A stretch of DNA of 64,000 nt from Polynucleobacter sp. JS-Safj-400b-B2 (GTDB lineage Bacteria; Pseudomonadota; Gammaproteobacteria; Burkholderiales; Burkholderiaceae). The notes under the pieces are model-generated. The model searched no databases. It was not told the origin of the DNA and saw nothing but the letters and a program-made list of their open reading frames with translations. Below are positions 1-8,267 of this stretch, in pieces. A program made the translations under genes and the position numbers. Positions within the stretch are counted from its first letter, which is position 1, and each line of letters begins with the position of its first letter. The stretch spans positions 62,001-126,000 of the forward strand of contig NZ_JACVPJ010000006.1 of assembly GCF_018881975.1 (NCBI RefSeq), given 5' to 3'.

Positions 1-1
1 T

Positions 2-2731
2 GCAGCACATGCAGACCAGCCAAAGTTCATTTTGCATGATGGCCCTCCTTATGCAAACGGCGATATTCATATTGGTCATGCAGTCAATAAGATTTTGAAA
101 GATATGATCGTCAAGTCTCGCTGGCTCATGGGCTTTGACTCTGCTTATGTTCCTGGCTGGGATTGTCATGGCATGCCGATTGAAATTCAGATTGAAAAAG
201 AATTTGGCAAGAACCTACCAACCGCTGAAGTGCAAGCTAAAGCGCGTGCCTATGCTCATGTTCAAGTGGAAAAACAGAAGAAAGATTTTGAACGCTTAGG
301 TGTATTGGGTGACTGGAATAACCCCTACCTCACTATGAACTTCCGCAATGAGGCTGATGAAATTCGCGCCCTTGGGAAGATCTGGGAAAAAGGATATGTC
401 TTCCGTGGATTGAAGCCAGTGAACTGGTGTTTTGATTGTGGCTCGGCGCTAGCTGAAGCGGAAGTGGAATACCAAGATAAAACTGACCCAACGGTGGATG
501 TTGGCTTTGCCTTTGATGATGCACAGCGCCCACAGCTGGCAAAAGCATTTGGACTTGCCGAGCTACCAAATAAACCAGGTCAAATTGTCATCTGGACAAC
601 AACCCCTTGGACCATTCCTGCTAACCAAGCGATGAATGTCCACCCAGAACTTACTTACGCTTTAGTAGATGTTGGCAACAAGTTATTAATTCTGGCAAAG
701 GACCGAGTTGAGATTTGCCTGCAAGACTATGGCCTAGAAGGCAAAGTGATTGCCACTTGCCAGGGCTCTCAATTGGCAAATATTTCTTTCTGGCATCCGC
801 TAGCACCATTACACGAAGGCTATAAACGACTCTCACCAATCTATCCCGCAGAGTACGTTACGCTCGATACAGGCACCGGCATTGTTCACTCAGCGCCTGC
901 CTATGGTGAGGAAGACTTTAAATCCTGCAAAGCCAATAAGCTTGCCGATAAGGACATTCTCAATCCAGTGATGGGCAATGGAGTGTACGCATCATGGTTA
1001 CCACTCTTCGCTAATGAATACATCTGGAAAGCAAATCCAAAGATTGTTGAAGCCATGCGTGAAGCTGGCAGCCTCTTGCGCGACAAAACCTATACCCACT
1101 CTTATATGCATTGCTGGCGCCATAAATCGCCCATCATTTACCGTGCAACCTCACAGTGGTTTGCAAGCATGGATAAGAAACCATCGGATGGTAAAGCCAG
1201 TTTGCGCGAGACTGCTTTAGCGGGAATCGATAGCACTGAGTTCTTCCCAGCATGGGGCAAACAACGCTTAAGCAGCATGATTGCCAATCGCCCCGATTGG
1301 ACTCTGTCACGTCAGCGCCAATGGGGCGTCCCAATGGCCTTCTTTGTCCACAAAGAAAGTGGTGAACCACATCCACGCACCGTTGAACTGCTTGAAGAGA
1401 TCGCTAAGCGCGTCGAAAAAGAAGGTATTGAAGCTTGGCAAAAACTCGAAGTTGCTGAACTACTGGGTGAAGAAGCTGCGCAATACGAGAAGAACCGCGA
1501 CACCCTAGATGTTTGGTTCGACTCTGGCACAACCCATTGGCATGTCATTCGTGGATCACACCGTAACGAACTACTCACTGCAGATGCAGAAACGCCCAAT
1601 GGTCGTTTGGCAGATCTATACCTAGAGGGATCAGACCAGCACCGCGGTTGGTTCCACTCCTCATTACTTACTGGCGCCATGCTGGATGGCAAGCCGCCAT
1701 ACAAGGCACTCCTTACCCACGGCTTTACAGTCGACGGTCAAGGGCGCAAGATGAGTAAGTCTGTAGGTAATGTCATTGCGCCTCAACAAGTTGCCGACAA
1801 ACTCGGTGCTGAAATCATTCGCTTATGGGTTGCCTCTACCGACTACTCAGGTGAAATGACGATTTCAGACGAGATTCTCAAACGCGTTACCGAGAGCTAT
1901 CGTCGTATTCGCAATACCTTGCGCTTCCTGTTGGCTAACTTATCGGATTTTGATCCAAGCAAGCACTCCATGCCTGCCGATCAATGGCTTGAGATTGATC
2001 GCTATGCAGTTGCTCTTGCCAATCAATTACAGAATGATGTTGAGGCTCATTACAAGGCATATGAATTCCAACCAGCAGTGGCTCGCATACTGTCCTTCTG
2101 TTCCGAGGATTTGGGCGGCTTCTATTTGGATATTTTGAAGGACCGTCTCTACACTAGCGCACCAGACTCTCCTGACCGCCGCGCTGCGCAGAACGCCCTA
2201 TTTCACATCACTCGCAATCTTTTAAAGTGGCTATCTCCATTCCTCTCCTTCACCGCAGAGGAAGCTTGGAAAGATTTTCCGCATGGCACAGGAAGTAAGC
2301 CTGCTGAATCCATCTTTATGGAAGAGTTTGGTAAGTTCCCTGAAATTACACATGCTGATGAGTTACTTGCTAAATGGGATCGTATTCGTGAAATTCGTTC
2401 AGAAGTGACTAAGGCAATTGAGGTTGAGCGCGAAGCAGGCAATGTAGGCTCATCGCTGCAAGCTGAGCTCACGATCAAAGTCGGTGATATTGATTTCGCC
2501 ATCCTGCACTCATTAGAAGATGATTTACGCTTTGTAACCATCACCTCTAGCGCCAATATTGAACTCAGCAACGAAGGTCTGGAAGTTTTGGTACGCGGTA
2601 GCCAATACAAGAAATGCGGTCGCTGCTGGCATCACACCAAAGATGTAGGAAGCAATGCCGACCATCCAGAATTATGTGGTCGCTGCATTAGCAACTTATT
2701 TGGTGATGGTGATCACCGCCTCTTCGCTTAA
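2..2731 (+). CDS. ileS: Isoleucyl-tRNA synthetase, 5' end missing
   Basis: Class I aminoacyl-tRNA synthetase that charges tRNA-Ile in the cytoplasm and edits mischarged valine. The reading frame is open from base 2, so the window cuts the gene; compared with E. coli IleS about 40 N-terminal codons are missing. The HIGH signature is at 68-79 and the KMSKS loop at 1748-1762. Between them lie the editing-domain motifs, including TTTPWT near 598-615. The C-terminus carries the zinc-binding CxxC pairs (CGRC twice, about 2617-2680), typical of bacterial IleS. It is followed after 10 bases by lspA, the classic ileS-lspA arrangement, so the two are probably co-transcribed. The residues read before base 32 (PKFILHDG) match the family. 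Confidence 0.98.
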   Translation, partial: AAHADQPKFILHDGPPYANGDIHIGHAVNKILKDMIVKSRWLMGFDSAYVPGWDCHGMPIEIQIEKEFGKNLPTAEVQAKARAYAHVQVEKQKKDFERLGVLGDWNNPYLTMNFRNEADEIRALGKIWEKGYVFRGLKPVNWCFDCGSALAEAEVEYQDKTDPTVDVGFAFDDAQRPQLAKAFGLAELPNKPGQIVIWTTTPWTIPANQAMNVHPELTYALVDVGNKLLILAKDRVEICLQDYGLEGKVIATCQGSQLANISFWHPLAPLHEGYKRLSPIYPAEYVTLDTGTGIVHSAPAYGEEDFKSCKANKLADKDILNPVMGNGVYASWLPLFANEYIWKANPKIVEAMREAGSLLRDKTYTHSYMHCWRHKSPIIYRATSQWFASMDKKPSDGKASLRETALAGIDSTEFFPAWGKQRLSSMIANRPDWTLSRQRQWGVPMAFFVHKESGEPHPRTVELLEEIAKRVEKEGIEAWQKLEVAELLGEEAAQYEKNRDTLDVWFDSGTTHWHVIRGSHRNELLTADAETPNGRLADLYLEGSDQHRGWFHSSLLTGAMLDGKPPYKALLTHGFTVDGQGRKMSKSVGNVIAPQQVADKLGAEIIRLWVASTDYSGEMTISDEILKRVTESYRRIRNTLRFLLANLSDFDPSKHSMPADQWLEIDRYAVALANQLQNDVEAHYKAYEFQPAVARILSFCSEDLGGFYLDILKDRLYTSAPDSPDRRAAQNALFHITRNLLKWLSPFLSFTAEEAWKDFPHGTGSKPAESIFMEEFGKFPEITHADELLAKWDRIREIRSEVTKAIEVEREAGNVGSSLQAELTIKVGDIDFAILHSLEDDLRFVTITSSANIELSNEGLEVLVRGSQYKKCGRCWHHTKDVGSNADHPELCGRCISNLFGDGDHRLFA

Positions 2732-2741
2732 GAAATCCCAT

Positions 2742-3233
2742 ATGAAAAGTCTTGCTCTGCCTCGTTATCTAGCAATTGCTGTCATCGTGCTATTGCTAGA
2801 TCAACTGAGTAAGTGGTCCGCACTCAGTAATTTGCAAATGGGTGCCCCTGAACCGGTTCTTCCCTTTCTAAACTGGTTACTTCTCTTCAATCCCGGTGCA
2901 GCATTTTCATTTCTGGCGCAGGGCTCTGGTTGGCAGCGCTGGTTCTTCACCATTCTTGGGCTAGCAGCATCCGTTTACATTATTTGGATGCTACATAAAG
3001 ACCAAAACGATAAGCTCCTCTGCATAGCGCTGAGCCTGATTCTGGGTGGCGCACTGGGGAATGTCTTGGATCGCATGATGTATGGCGCTGTAGTCGACTT
3101 TATTGATGTCTATTACGGCAACTGGCATTGGCCCGCTTTTAATATCGCGGATAGCGCCATCTGCATCGGTGCTGCCCTCATTATTTGGGGTGAATTACGC
3201 AAGTCATTTGGCAAATCCGCCCAATCCCATTAA
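2742..3233 (+). CDS. lspA: Lipoprotein signal peptidase (signal peptidase II)
   Basis: Inner-membrane aspartyl protease that removes signal peptides from diacylglyceryl-modified prolipoproteins. The 163-residue length is normal for the family. Four hydrophobic segments are visible (about 8-20, 43-60, 66-84, 96-107 plus a C-terminal one at 138-150). The conserved blocks are DQLSKW (20-25), NPGAAFSF (50-57), GNVLDR, VVDF with catalytic Asp119, and NIAD with catalytic Asp137. The frame is open upstream into ileS, but the ATG at 2742 gives the family-typical N-terminus and sits 10 bases after the ileS stop. coaBC follows 9 bases downstream. Confidence 0.97.
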   Translation: MKSLALPRYLAIAVIVLLLDQLSKWSALSNLQMGAPEPVLPFLNWLLLFNPGAAFSFLAQGSGWQRWFFTILGLAASVYIIWMLHKDQNDKLLCIALSLILGGALGNVLDRMMYGAVVDFIDVYYGNWHWPAFNIADSAICIGAALIIWGELRKSFGKSAQSH

Positions 3234-3242
3234 GCTGACGCC

Positions 3243-4454
3243 ATGCAATCACTTATTAATAAGAAGATCGTTCTCGGAATCTCTGGTGGGATAGCGGCCT
3301 ATAAGGCCCCAGAGCTTGCACGCCAACTCATGCAAGAAGGTGCCTCAGTACAAGTAGTCATGACTGAAGCTGCGCAGCAATTTGTAACGCTAGTGACCAT
3401 GCAGGCGCTCACAGGCAATCCGGTTTACGTGAGTCAATGGGATAGCACCATTCCAAATAATATGCCTCACATTGAGTTATCGCGTTCTGCAGATGCCATT
3501 CTGATTGCCCCTGCAAGTGCTGATTTGATGGCCAAGCTTTCTCTGGGCTTAGCTGATGACCTATTGACTACCTTATGCCTTGCAAGAGATTGCCCTCTAT
3601 TACTCACGCCGGCCATGAACAAGCAGATGTGGGAACATGCGGCTACCCAAAGAAGCGTCAAACGACTTGCAGACGATGGTGTTACCCTTCTTGGGCCTGC
3701 CAGCGGCTTCCAAGCTTGTGGCGAAGTGGGCATGGGCAGAATGCTCGAGCCCGCCGAAATCACTGAGCAAGTTATTGCCTTCTTTCAGAAAAAATCATTG
3801 CCCGGCAAAAAAGTATTGATTACTGCAGGTCCCACATTCGAGGCGATAGATCCTGTGCGCGGCATCACCAATCACAGCTCAGGCAAGATGGGCTTTGCAA
3901 TTGCAAGGGCTGCGGTTGAGGCTGGCGCTCAAGTCCATTTAATTGCTGGGCCATGTGATCTCAGTACCCCACTTGAAGCTACCGGACAAATTACCCGCAC
4001 CAATGTCGTTAGCGCCAAAGAAATGCATGCAGCCACTCTGAACGCAGCTGACTGCGATATTTTCTTCGCAGTCGCCGCCGTTGCTGACTGGGGGATTGCT
4101 AAGCCTGCCAATGAAAAGATTAAGCGCCAAGGTAACCAAGCGCCTCATCTTGAGTTTTCAGCCAATCCAGATATTCTGCTCGATATTGCCAAAATAGTGA
4201 AAACTAAAGGTGGTAAGCCATATCCTTACTGCGTAGGCTTTGCAGCCGAGTCCACTGATTTAGAAAAACATACTGATGAGAAGCGACAGCGCAAAGGTAT
4301 TCCGATGATTGTTGGCAACATTGGTCCCGATACATTCGGCAGCGACCTGAATCAATTACTCGTGATGGATGCCAGCGGTAGCAAAAAAATTGCTAAAGCA
4401 GAAAAACTACATTTAGCCCGCCAGCTTATTCAGCTTGTAGCCAAGAAAATTTAA
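3243..4454 (+). CDS. coaBC: Bifunctional phosphopantothenoylcysteine decarboxylase / phosphopantothenate-cysteine ligase
   Basis: Carries out two successive steps of coenzyme A synthesis: ligation of cysteine to 4'-phosphopantothenate and decarboxylation to 4'-phosphopantetheine. The 403 residues split into an N-terminal flavin-dependent CoaC domain (about 1-185) with His76 in the NMPHIE block, the PAMNKQMW substrate motif at 123-130 and Cys159 in the ACGEVGMGRM clamp, and a C-terminal CoaB ligase domain starting near KKVLITAGPT (189). The domain order is that of E. coli Dfp. It lies between lspA and dut, with 21 bases before dut, a common proteobacterial arrangement (coaBC-dut). Confidence 0.97.
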   Translation: MQSLINKKIVLGISGGIAAYKAPELARQLMQEGASVQVVMTEAAQQFVTLVTMQALTGNPVYVSQWDSTIPNNMPHIELSRSADAILIAPASADLMAKLSLGLADDLLTTLCLARDCPLLLTPAMNKQMWEHAATQRSVKRLADDGVTLLGPASGFQACGEVGMGRMLEPAEITEQVIAFFQKKSLPGKKVLITAGPTFEAIDPVRGITNHSSGKMGFAIARAAVEAGAQVHLIAGPCDLSTPLEATGQITRTNVVSAKEMHAATLNAADCDIFFAVAAVADWGIAKPANEKIKRQGNQAPHLEFSANPDILLDIAKIVKTKGGKPYPYCVGFAAESTDLEKHTDEKRQRKGIPMIVGNIGPDTFGSDLNQLLVMDASGSKKIAKAEKLHLARQLIQLVAKKI

Positions 4455-4475
4455 TTCCCCCGTTTTAGGAACATC

Positions 4476-4925
4476 ATGCAATCACTCCAAGTCAAAATTC
4501 TCGATGAACGTATGCGCGACCAGCTGCCAACTTATGGCACTCCTGGCAGCGCTGGATTAGATCTGCGTGCGTGTATTGATGAGGCAATCGAGATTGTCCC
4601 TGGTCAAACGGTGCTCGTGCCTACCGGATTAGCAATCTATGTTGAAGATCCACGCTATGCAGCATTTATTCTTCCACGCTCTGGTCTAGGTCATAAACAC
4701 GGCATTGTGCTCGGTAACTTAGTGGGCTTAATCGACTCTGATTACCAAGGTCAATTAATGGTGAGCACCTGGAATCGTGGCTCAACTTCATTCAAACTGG
4801 AGCCGATGGAACGCTTAGCTCAATTGGTAGTAATGCCAGTACAACAAGTGGAGCTCAAAGTTGTTGAAGATTTTACTGAAAGCAGTCGTGGTGCCGGAGG
4901 CTTTGGTAGCACCGGTCGGAGCTAA
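4476..4925 (+). CDS. dut: Deoxyuridine 5'-triphosphate nucleotidohydrolase (dUTPase)
   Basis: Hydrolyses dUTP to dUMP and pyrophosphate, keeping uracil out of DNA and supplying dTMP synthesis. It is a homotrimeric cytoplasmic enzyme of normal size at 149 residues. All five signature motifs are visible: GSAGLDLRA (24-32), [10 protein letters not shown] (68-77), [11 protein letters not shown] with the catalytic Asp87 (84-94), [10 protein letters not shown] (112-121) and the glycine-rich C-terminal arm [10 protein letters not shown] (138-147). It is the last gene of the ileS-lspA-coaBC-dut run; the next gene is convergent. Confidence 0.98.
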   Translation: MQSLQVKILDERMRDQLPTYGTPGSAGLDLRACIDEAIEIVPGQTVLVPTGLAIYVEDPRYAAFILPRSGLGHKHGIVLGNLVGLIDSDYQGQLMVSTWNRGSTSFKLEPMERLAQLVVMPVQQVELKVVEDFTESSRGAGGFGSTGRS

Positions 4926-4936
4926 TAAGCCTCATA

Positions 4937-4957
4937 TCTAGCAGGCTAGAGTTTTAT
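4937..4957 (+). terminator. Weak terminator-like hairpin after dut
   Basis: TCTAG and CTAGA pair around a 4-base CAGG loop and are followed by GTTTTATT. An alternative overlapping pairing of AGCCT with AGGCT is also possible. The stem is short, so this is only a weak candidate end signal for the ileS-dut transcript between the convergent genes. Confidence 0.35.
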
Positions 4958-7900
4958 TAGGTGGTTGGCAGCGGGCCAGGAATCCCACAGTACCAACCCT
5001 GAAAATAGGTGCAATTCATTTCAAATAGCAACTGATATTGATCTGCGGTTTCTATCCCCTCGGCAATCACTTCTAAATTTAGGGCATGAGCCAAGATAAT
5101 AATATTTCTCACAATTGAGCGACTTTCAATATCGCCTAAAGCAGCGACAAATGTTTTGTCAATTTTTAAGTACTTAATGGGTAATTTTTGCAAATAGGAA
5201 AATGAAGAATAACCTGTACCAAAATCATCTAAAGCAAACTTAACGCCCTCATTGATTAGGGCTTGCATTGTGCGTACAGATTGTTCTTTATCGTATAAAA
5301 ATACACTCTCAGTCACTTCTAAATGAATCAAATCTAGGGGGAAATGATAATTCTTTATGATTGATATGAACTCATCAGCAAACTCGGCATCCATCAAGTG
5401 AAGGCCACTCACATTAAGCAACAAACTACATGTTTTATCCCCTCTTCCTAATTGAGTTGCATTTGTACTGGAGAATATCTTATTGAAAATTGCGTTTCCA
5501 ACCGACCTAATTTGCCCATTTTTTTCGGCAAAAGGGATAAACCTTTCTGGCCCTAGCTTACCTAATGTAGGGTGATTCCATCGCACCAAAGCTTCATAGG
5601 CAACAACTTCCTTTTCCCGGTTGAGAACCGGCTGGTAATCCACATAAAACCGCTCAGAACTACAGGCATCAATTAGCCCATCACTCAAATCATTTTTTTG
5701 TTTAAATTCTTCGAGCAAGGACTGATCAAAAAAGCGGTACTTTTGTAATCGGTTAGCTTTATTGCTATACATTGCCAAGTCTACATATGTCATCAGTTCT
5801 TTGAAGCCTTTAGCATCAGAGCCAAAAGTAAGTACGCCAATACTGGGCTTAATATGCACTCTAATGACGCGATCAATCACAAAGGGCTCTGCTATTTGTT
5901 CGCATATGCGCTCAACAATCACCCTCAGACTTTCGACGCACTGCCCTTCAGAATCAAAATACGAGTCAAACAATACTAAAAATTCATCGCCGCCAATACG
6001 AGAAATAAAATCCATTGGTCTAAGGGCGCTCTTTAAACGCTCTCCAAATTGCTTCAATAGAACATCTCCAATATTGTGACCATGGGTATCATTAACAAAC
6101 TTAAAGTTATCTAGATCCAATAACATTAGCCCAGAGAAACGATTATTTCGGCGACACTCTTGAAGAGCCTGGTTAATTTGATTTTCAATATAGCGTCGAT
6201 TCGGTAAGTCCGTAACAGAATCAAAAAAAGCCAACTCCTCAATTTTTTCTTGGGCTTGCTTTTGAGCTGAGATATCCGTAATTGCACCAACCATGCGCAA
6301 AGGCTCACCACTGGGGGAGCGTTCAACGATCATTCCCTTGTCCGAGACCCAGAGCAAACTCTTATCCCCGCTTATCATGCGGTATTCAAATTCATATTTA
6401 TTACCAGTCTGCAATGTGCTGTTAATAGCATTCAACACATTATCAAAATCGTCAGGGTGTATAAGAGACTTATAGCTCTCCATGGTAGCGTCCACATTAC
6501 TAGACTGCAAGCGCAGCAGTTCCAACCAACGCTGATTATGTGTAACAGTGCCACCCTTAATATCCCAATCCCAAATACCATCACCCGTGGCAGTCAATAC
6601 ATATTGCAATTGCTGTTCACTTTTATTTAGCTGAGAAGTTTTCTCAAAAACCTTTTCCTCAATTCCCCTATGAAATCTCGAGATTAACAGTAAGAATGAG
6701 TTAAATACTGAAAACAGGATTGCGGCTATCGCTCCCATAAAAAATTTATATTTTGGCGGGTTATGAATCGCCATAAATTCTGGGGTTGGACCAGTTTCAA
6801 CATTAAATACTCGTCCACCAAACATGAAAGATTGAGAGGTAGTTAGCCTGGATGAGTCAAAATGATTATCGTAAACCACAGTTTTTGAGCCCATGTCTAT
6901 CACTCTGATATTAGCATCATTACTTAAGCGTTTCGTTGTGAGCCCAATAAAATCTTCTAGACGCAATACTTCACTGACTAGCCCAGGGCCATTTTTAGAA
7001 AATGCAATATATTTCAGAAGCAATATACCTATTTTATTTTCCTGGCTTTGAACTAGCTTAATGGGTGCACTAGAGACCATCTTGTTGCCAGAAATTGCCT
7101 TTTCAATAGCCTCCAAGCAAACTGGATTACTAGAGATATCAACACCAAGCGCTTTCAGATTGACATCAAATGGCTCGATAAAAGTCACCGGGGTATAAAA
7201 CTGTCTTATTCCATCAGGCACCAACCTTTCATTACTGCCAATTGCCCTAACATCAAAGTTAGGATATCTATTTTGCTGAGCAAGAATATAACTTTGCAAT
7301 TGTTCAGGTCGAAGGTATGAGAGCCATGAAATACCTTGAATCATCGGATAACGAGTCAATCCATGTGCCACGTATTCTTTAAAATTATCCTGAGTCACGG
7401 GCAAGATCTGGGTAGAAAAAAATGCTCCTACACCATCAATGAATGCATCTTGCGCTGTAAATTGAGTCTCAATTAAGTCACTCACCTCAATTGATATCTT
7501 TTCAAATTGAATGCTGAACTTTTTTTCTAATTCATTATTTAGTAAGTGCAGGAAAAGAAATATAGACCCAAAAACTACCCAAAGTGGAATTACCGTGTTT
7601 TTTATCTTGATATTATTAGATCCGCGATCAAAATTAGACAAAACTCTAATCAAGCGAAGGGCTAATATCAAGCCGATATATTGACCTAATGTAGCTGTAA
7701 AAACGAGCAGAAATAACGCCGAGACTTCAAGGGAGTCAGGGAGGGGGAGAAAGAATAAGGACAAGCCCAACCAAAGGGCTGTGCTGAAACCAGGTGTGCA
7801 AAAAAATAAAACACACTCTTTAAAATTTGACTGGTGATAGGCTCTATTAAATCTAGTGAAACAGGTTGCATTTAAATATGCTATAAAAGCGAAGACTATC

Positions 7901-8190
7901 GCTTGAATGACGGACTGATAAAAAATAGCCAGATTGGCTATCTGATTTTGTTGATAAAGAATGAAAGTTTGGATAAGAAAGGAAAATATCAACAATGGAA
8001 TGGCTGCTTTTCTGCCAAATACAATCACAATTGCCGATCCAAAACCCGCTATTGGCCCCAAGATCGAAAAGCGCCACTCTAAACCCATCTCCAGCGCGAA
8101 TAGAAGCAATGCGTAAGCCGCAAGCGCACCAATTAGGAAGGCAATAATTCTCCTTTGAACTGTTGAGAGTTGTCTAGTAAATACACTCAT
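4957..8190 (-). CDS. Membrane-bound MASE1-like/CHASE/PAS/GGDEF/EAL cyclic-di-GMP protein
   Basis: A 1077-residue sensory protein predicted to make and/or degrade c-di-GMP. Domains in order: hydrophobic N-terminus with about six to seven membrane segments (13-218) resembling MASE1; an extracytoplasmic CHASE-type sensor region (about 220-480; QGISWL near 285-290); a closing membrane helix (482-503); a PAS fold (about 525-640, GIWDWD at 538-543); GGDEF (648-815) with intact GGDEF at 733-737 and an inhibitory-site RPMD at 724-727, exactly five residues upstream; then EAL (840-1077). The EAL core looks complete: Glu866 of EAL, Asn926, Glu958, Asp988-Asp989, Lys1009, Glu1044, Gln1064. Both activities are therefore possible. 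The ligand is unknown. It lies 77 bases downstream of a second GGDEF-EAL gene on the same strand. DNA here is AT-rich compared with dut. Confidence 0.9.
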   Translation of the reverse strand: MSVFTRQLSTVQRRIIAFLIGALAAYALLLFALEMGLEWRFSILGPIAGFGSAIVIVFGRKAAIPLLIFSFLIQTFILYQQNQIANLAIFYQSVIQAIVFAFIAYLNATCFTRFNRAYHQSNFKECVLFFCTPGFSTALWLGLSLFFLPLPDSLEVSALFLLVFTATLGQYIGLILALRLIRVLSNFDRGSNNIKIKNTVIPLWVVFGSIFLFLHLLNNELEKKFSIQFEKISIEVSDLIETQFTAQDAFIDGVGAFFSTQILPVTQDNFKEYVAHGLTRYPMIQGISWLSYLRPEQLQSYILAQQNRYPNFDVRAIGSNERLVPDGIRQFYTPVTFIEPFDVNLKALGVDISSNPVCLEAIEKAISGNKMVSSAPIKLVQSQENKIGILLLKYIAFSKNGPGLVSEVLRLEDFIGLTTKRLSNDANIRVIDMGSKTVVYDNHFDSSRLTTSQSFMFGGRVFNVETGPTPEFMAIHNPPKYKFFMGAIAAILFSVFNSFLLLISRFHRGIEEKVFEKTSQLNKSEQQLQYVLTATGDGIWDWDIKGGTVTHNQRWLELLRLQSSNVDATMESYKSLIHPDDFDNVLNAINSTLQTGNKYEFEYRMISGDKSLLWVSDKGMIVERSPSGEPLRMVGAITDISAQKQAQEKIEELAFFDSVTDLPNRRYIENQINQALQECRRNNRFSGLMLLDLDNFKFVNDTHGHNIGDVLLKQFGERLKSALRPMDFISRIGGDEFLVLFDSYFDSEGQCVESLRVIVERICEQIAEPFVIDRVIRVHIKPSIGVLTFGSDAKGFKELMTYVDLAMYSNKANRLQKYRFFDQSLLEEFKQKNDLSDGLIDACSSERFYVDYQPVLNREKEVVAYEALVRWNHPTLGKLGPERFIPFAEKNGQIRSVGNAIFNKIFSSTNATQLGRGDKTCSLLLNVSGLHLMDAEFADEFISIIKNYHFPLDLIHLEVTESVFLYDKEQSVRTMQALINEGVKFALDDFGTGYSSFSYLQKLPIKYLKIDKTFVAALGDIESRSIVRNIIILAHALNLEVIAEGIETADQYQLLFEMNCTYFQGWYCGIPGPLPTT

Positions 8191-8267
8191 GATCGCGTGA
8201 ATAAGAATTTTTACCTTTAAATAAAGAAGTGTGTCATTTCAATTAAGCTCCAACTTGACTTAAACCA

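Noticed and set aside
1312..1704. A 130-codon minus-strand frame inside ileS
   Set aside because: It is antisense to the conserved catalytic region of IleS and is Ser/Pro-rich in the way typical of shadow frames.
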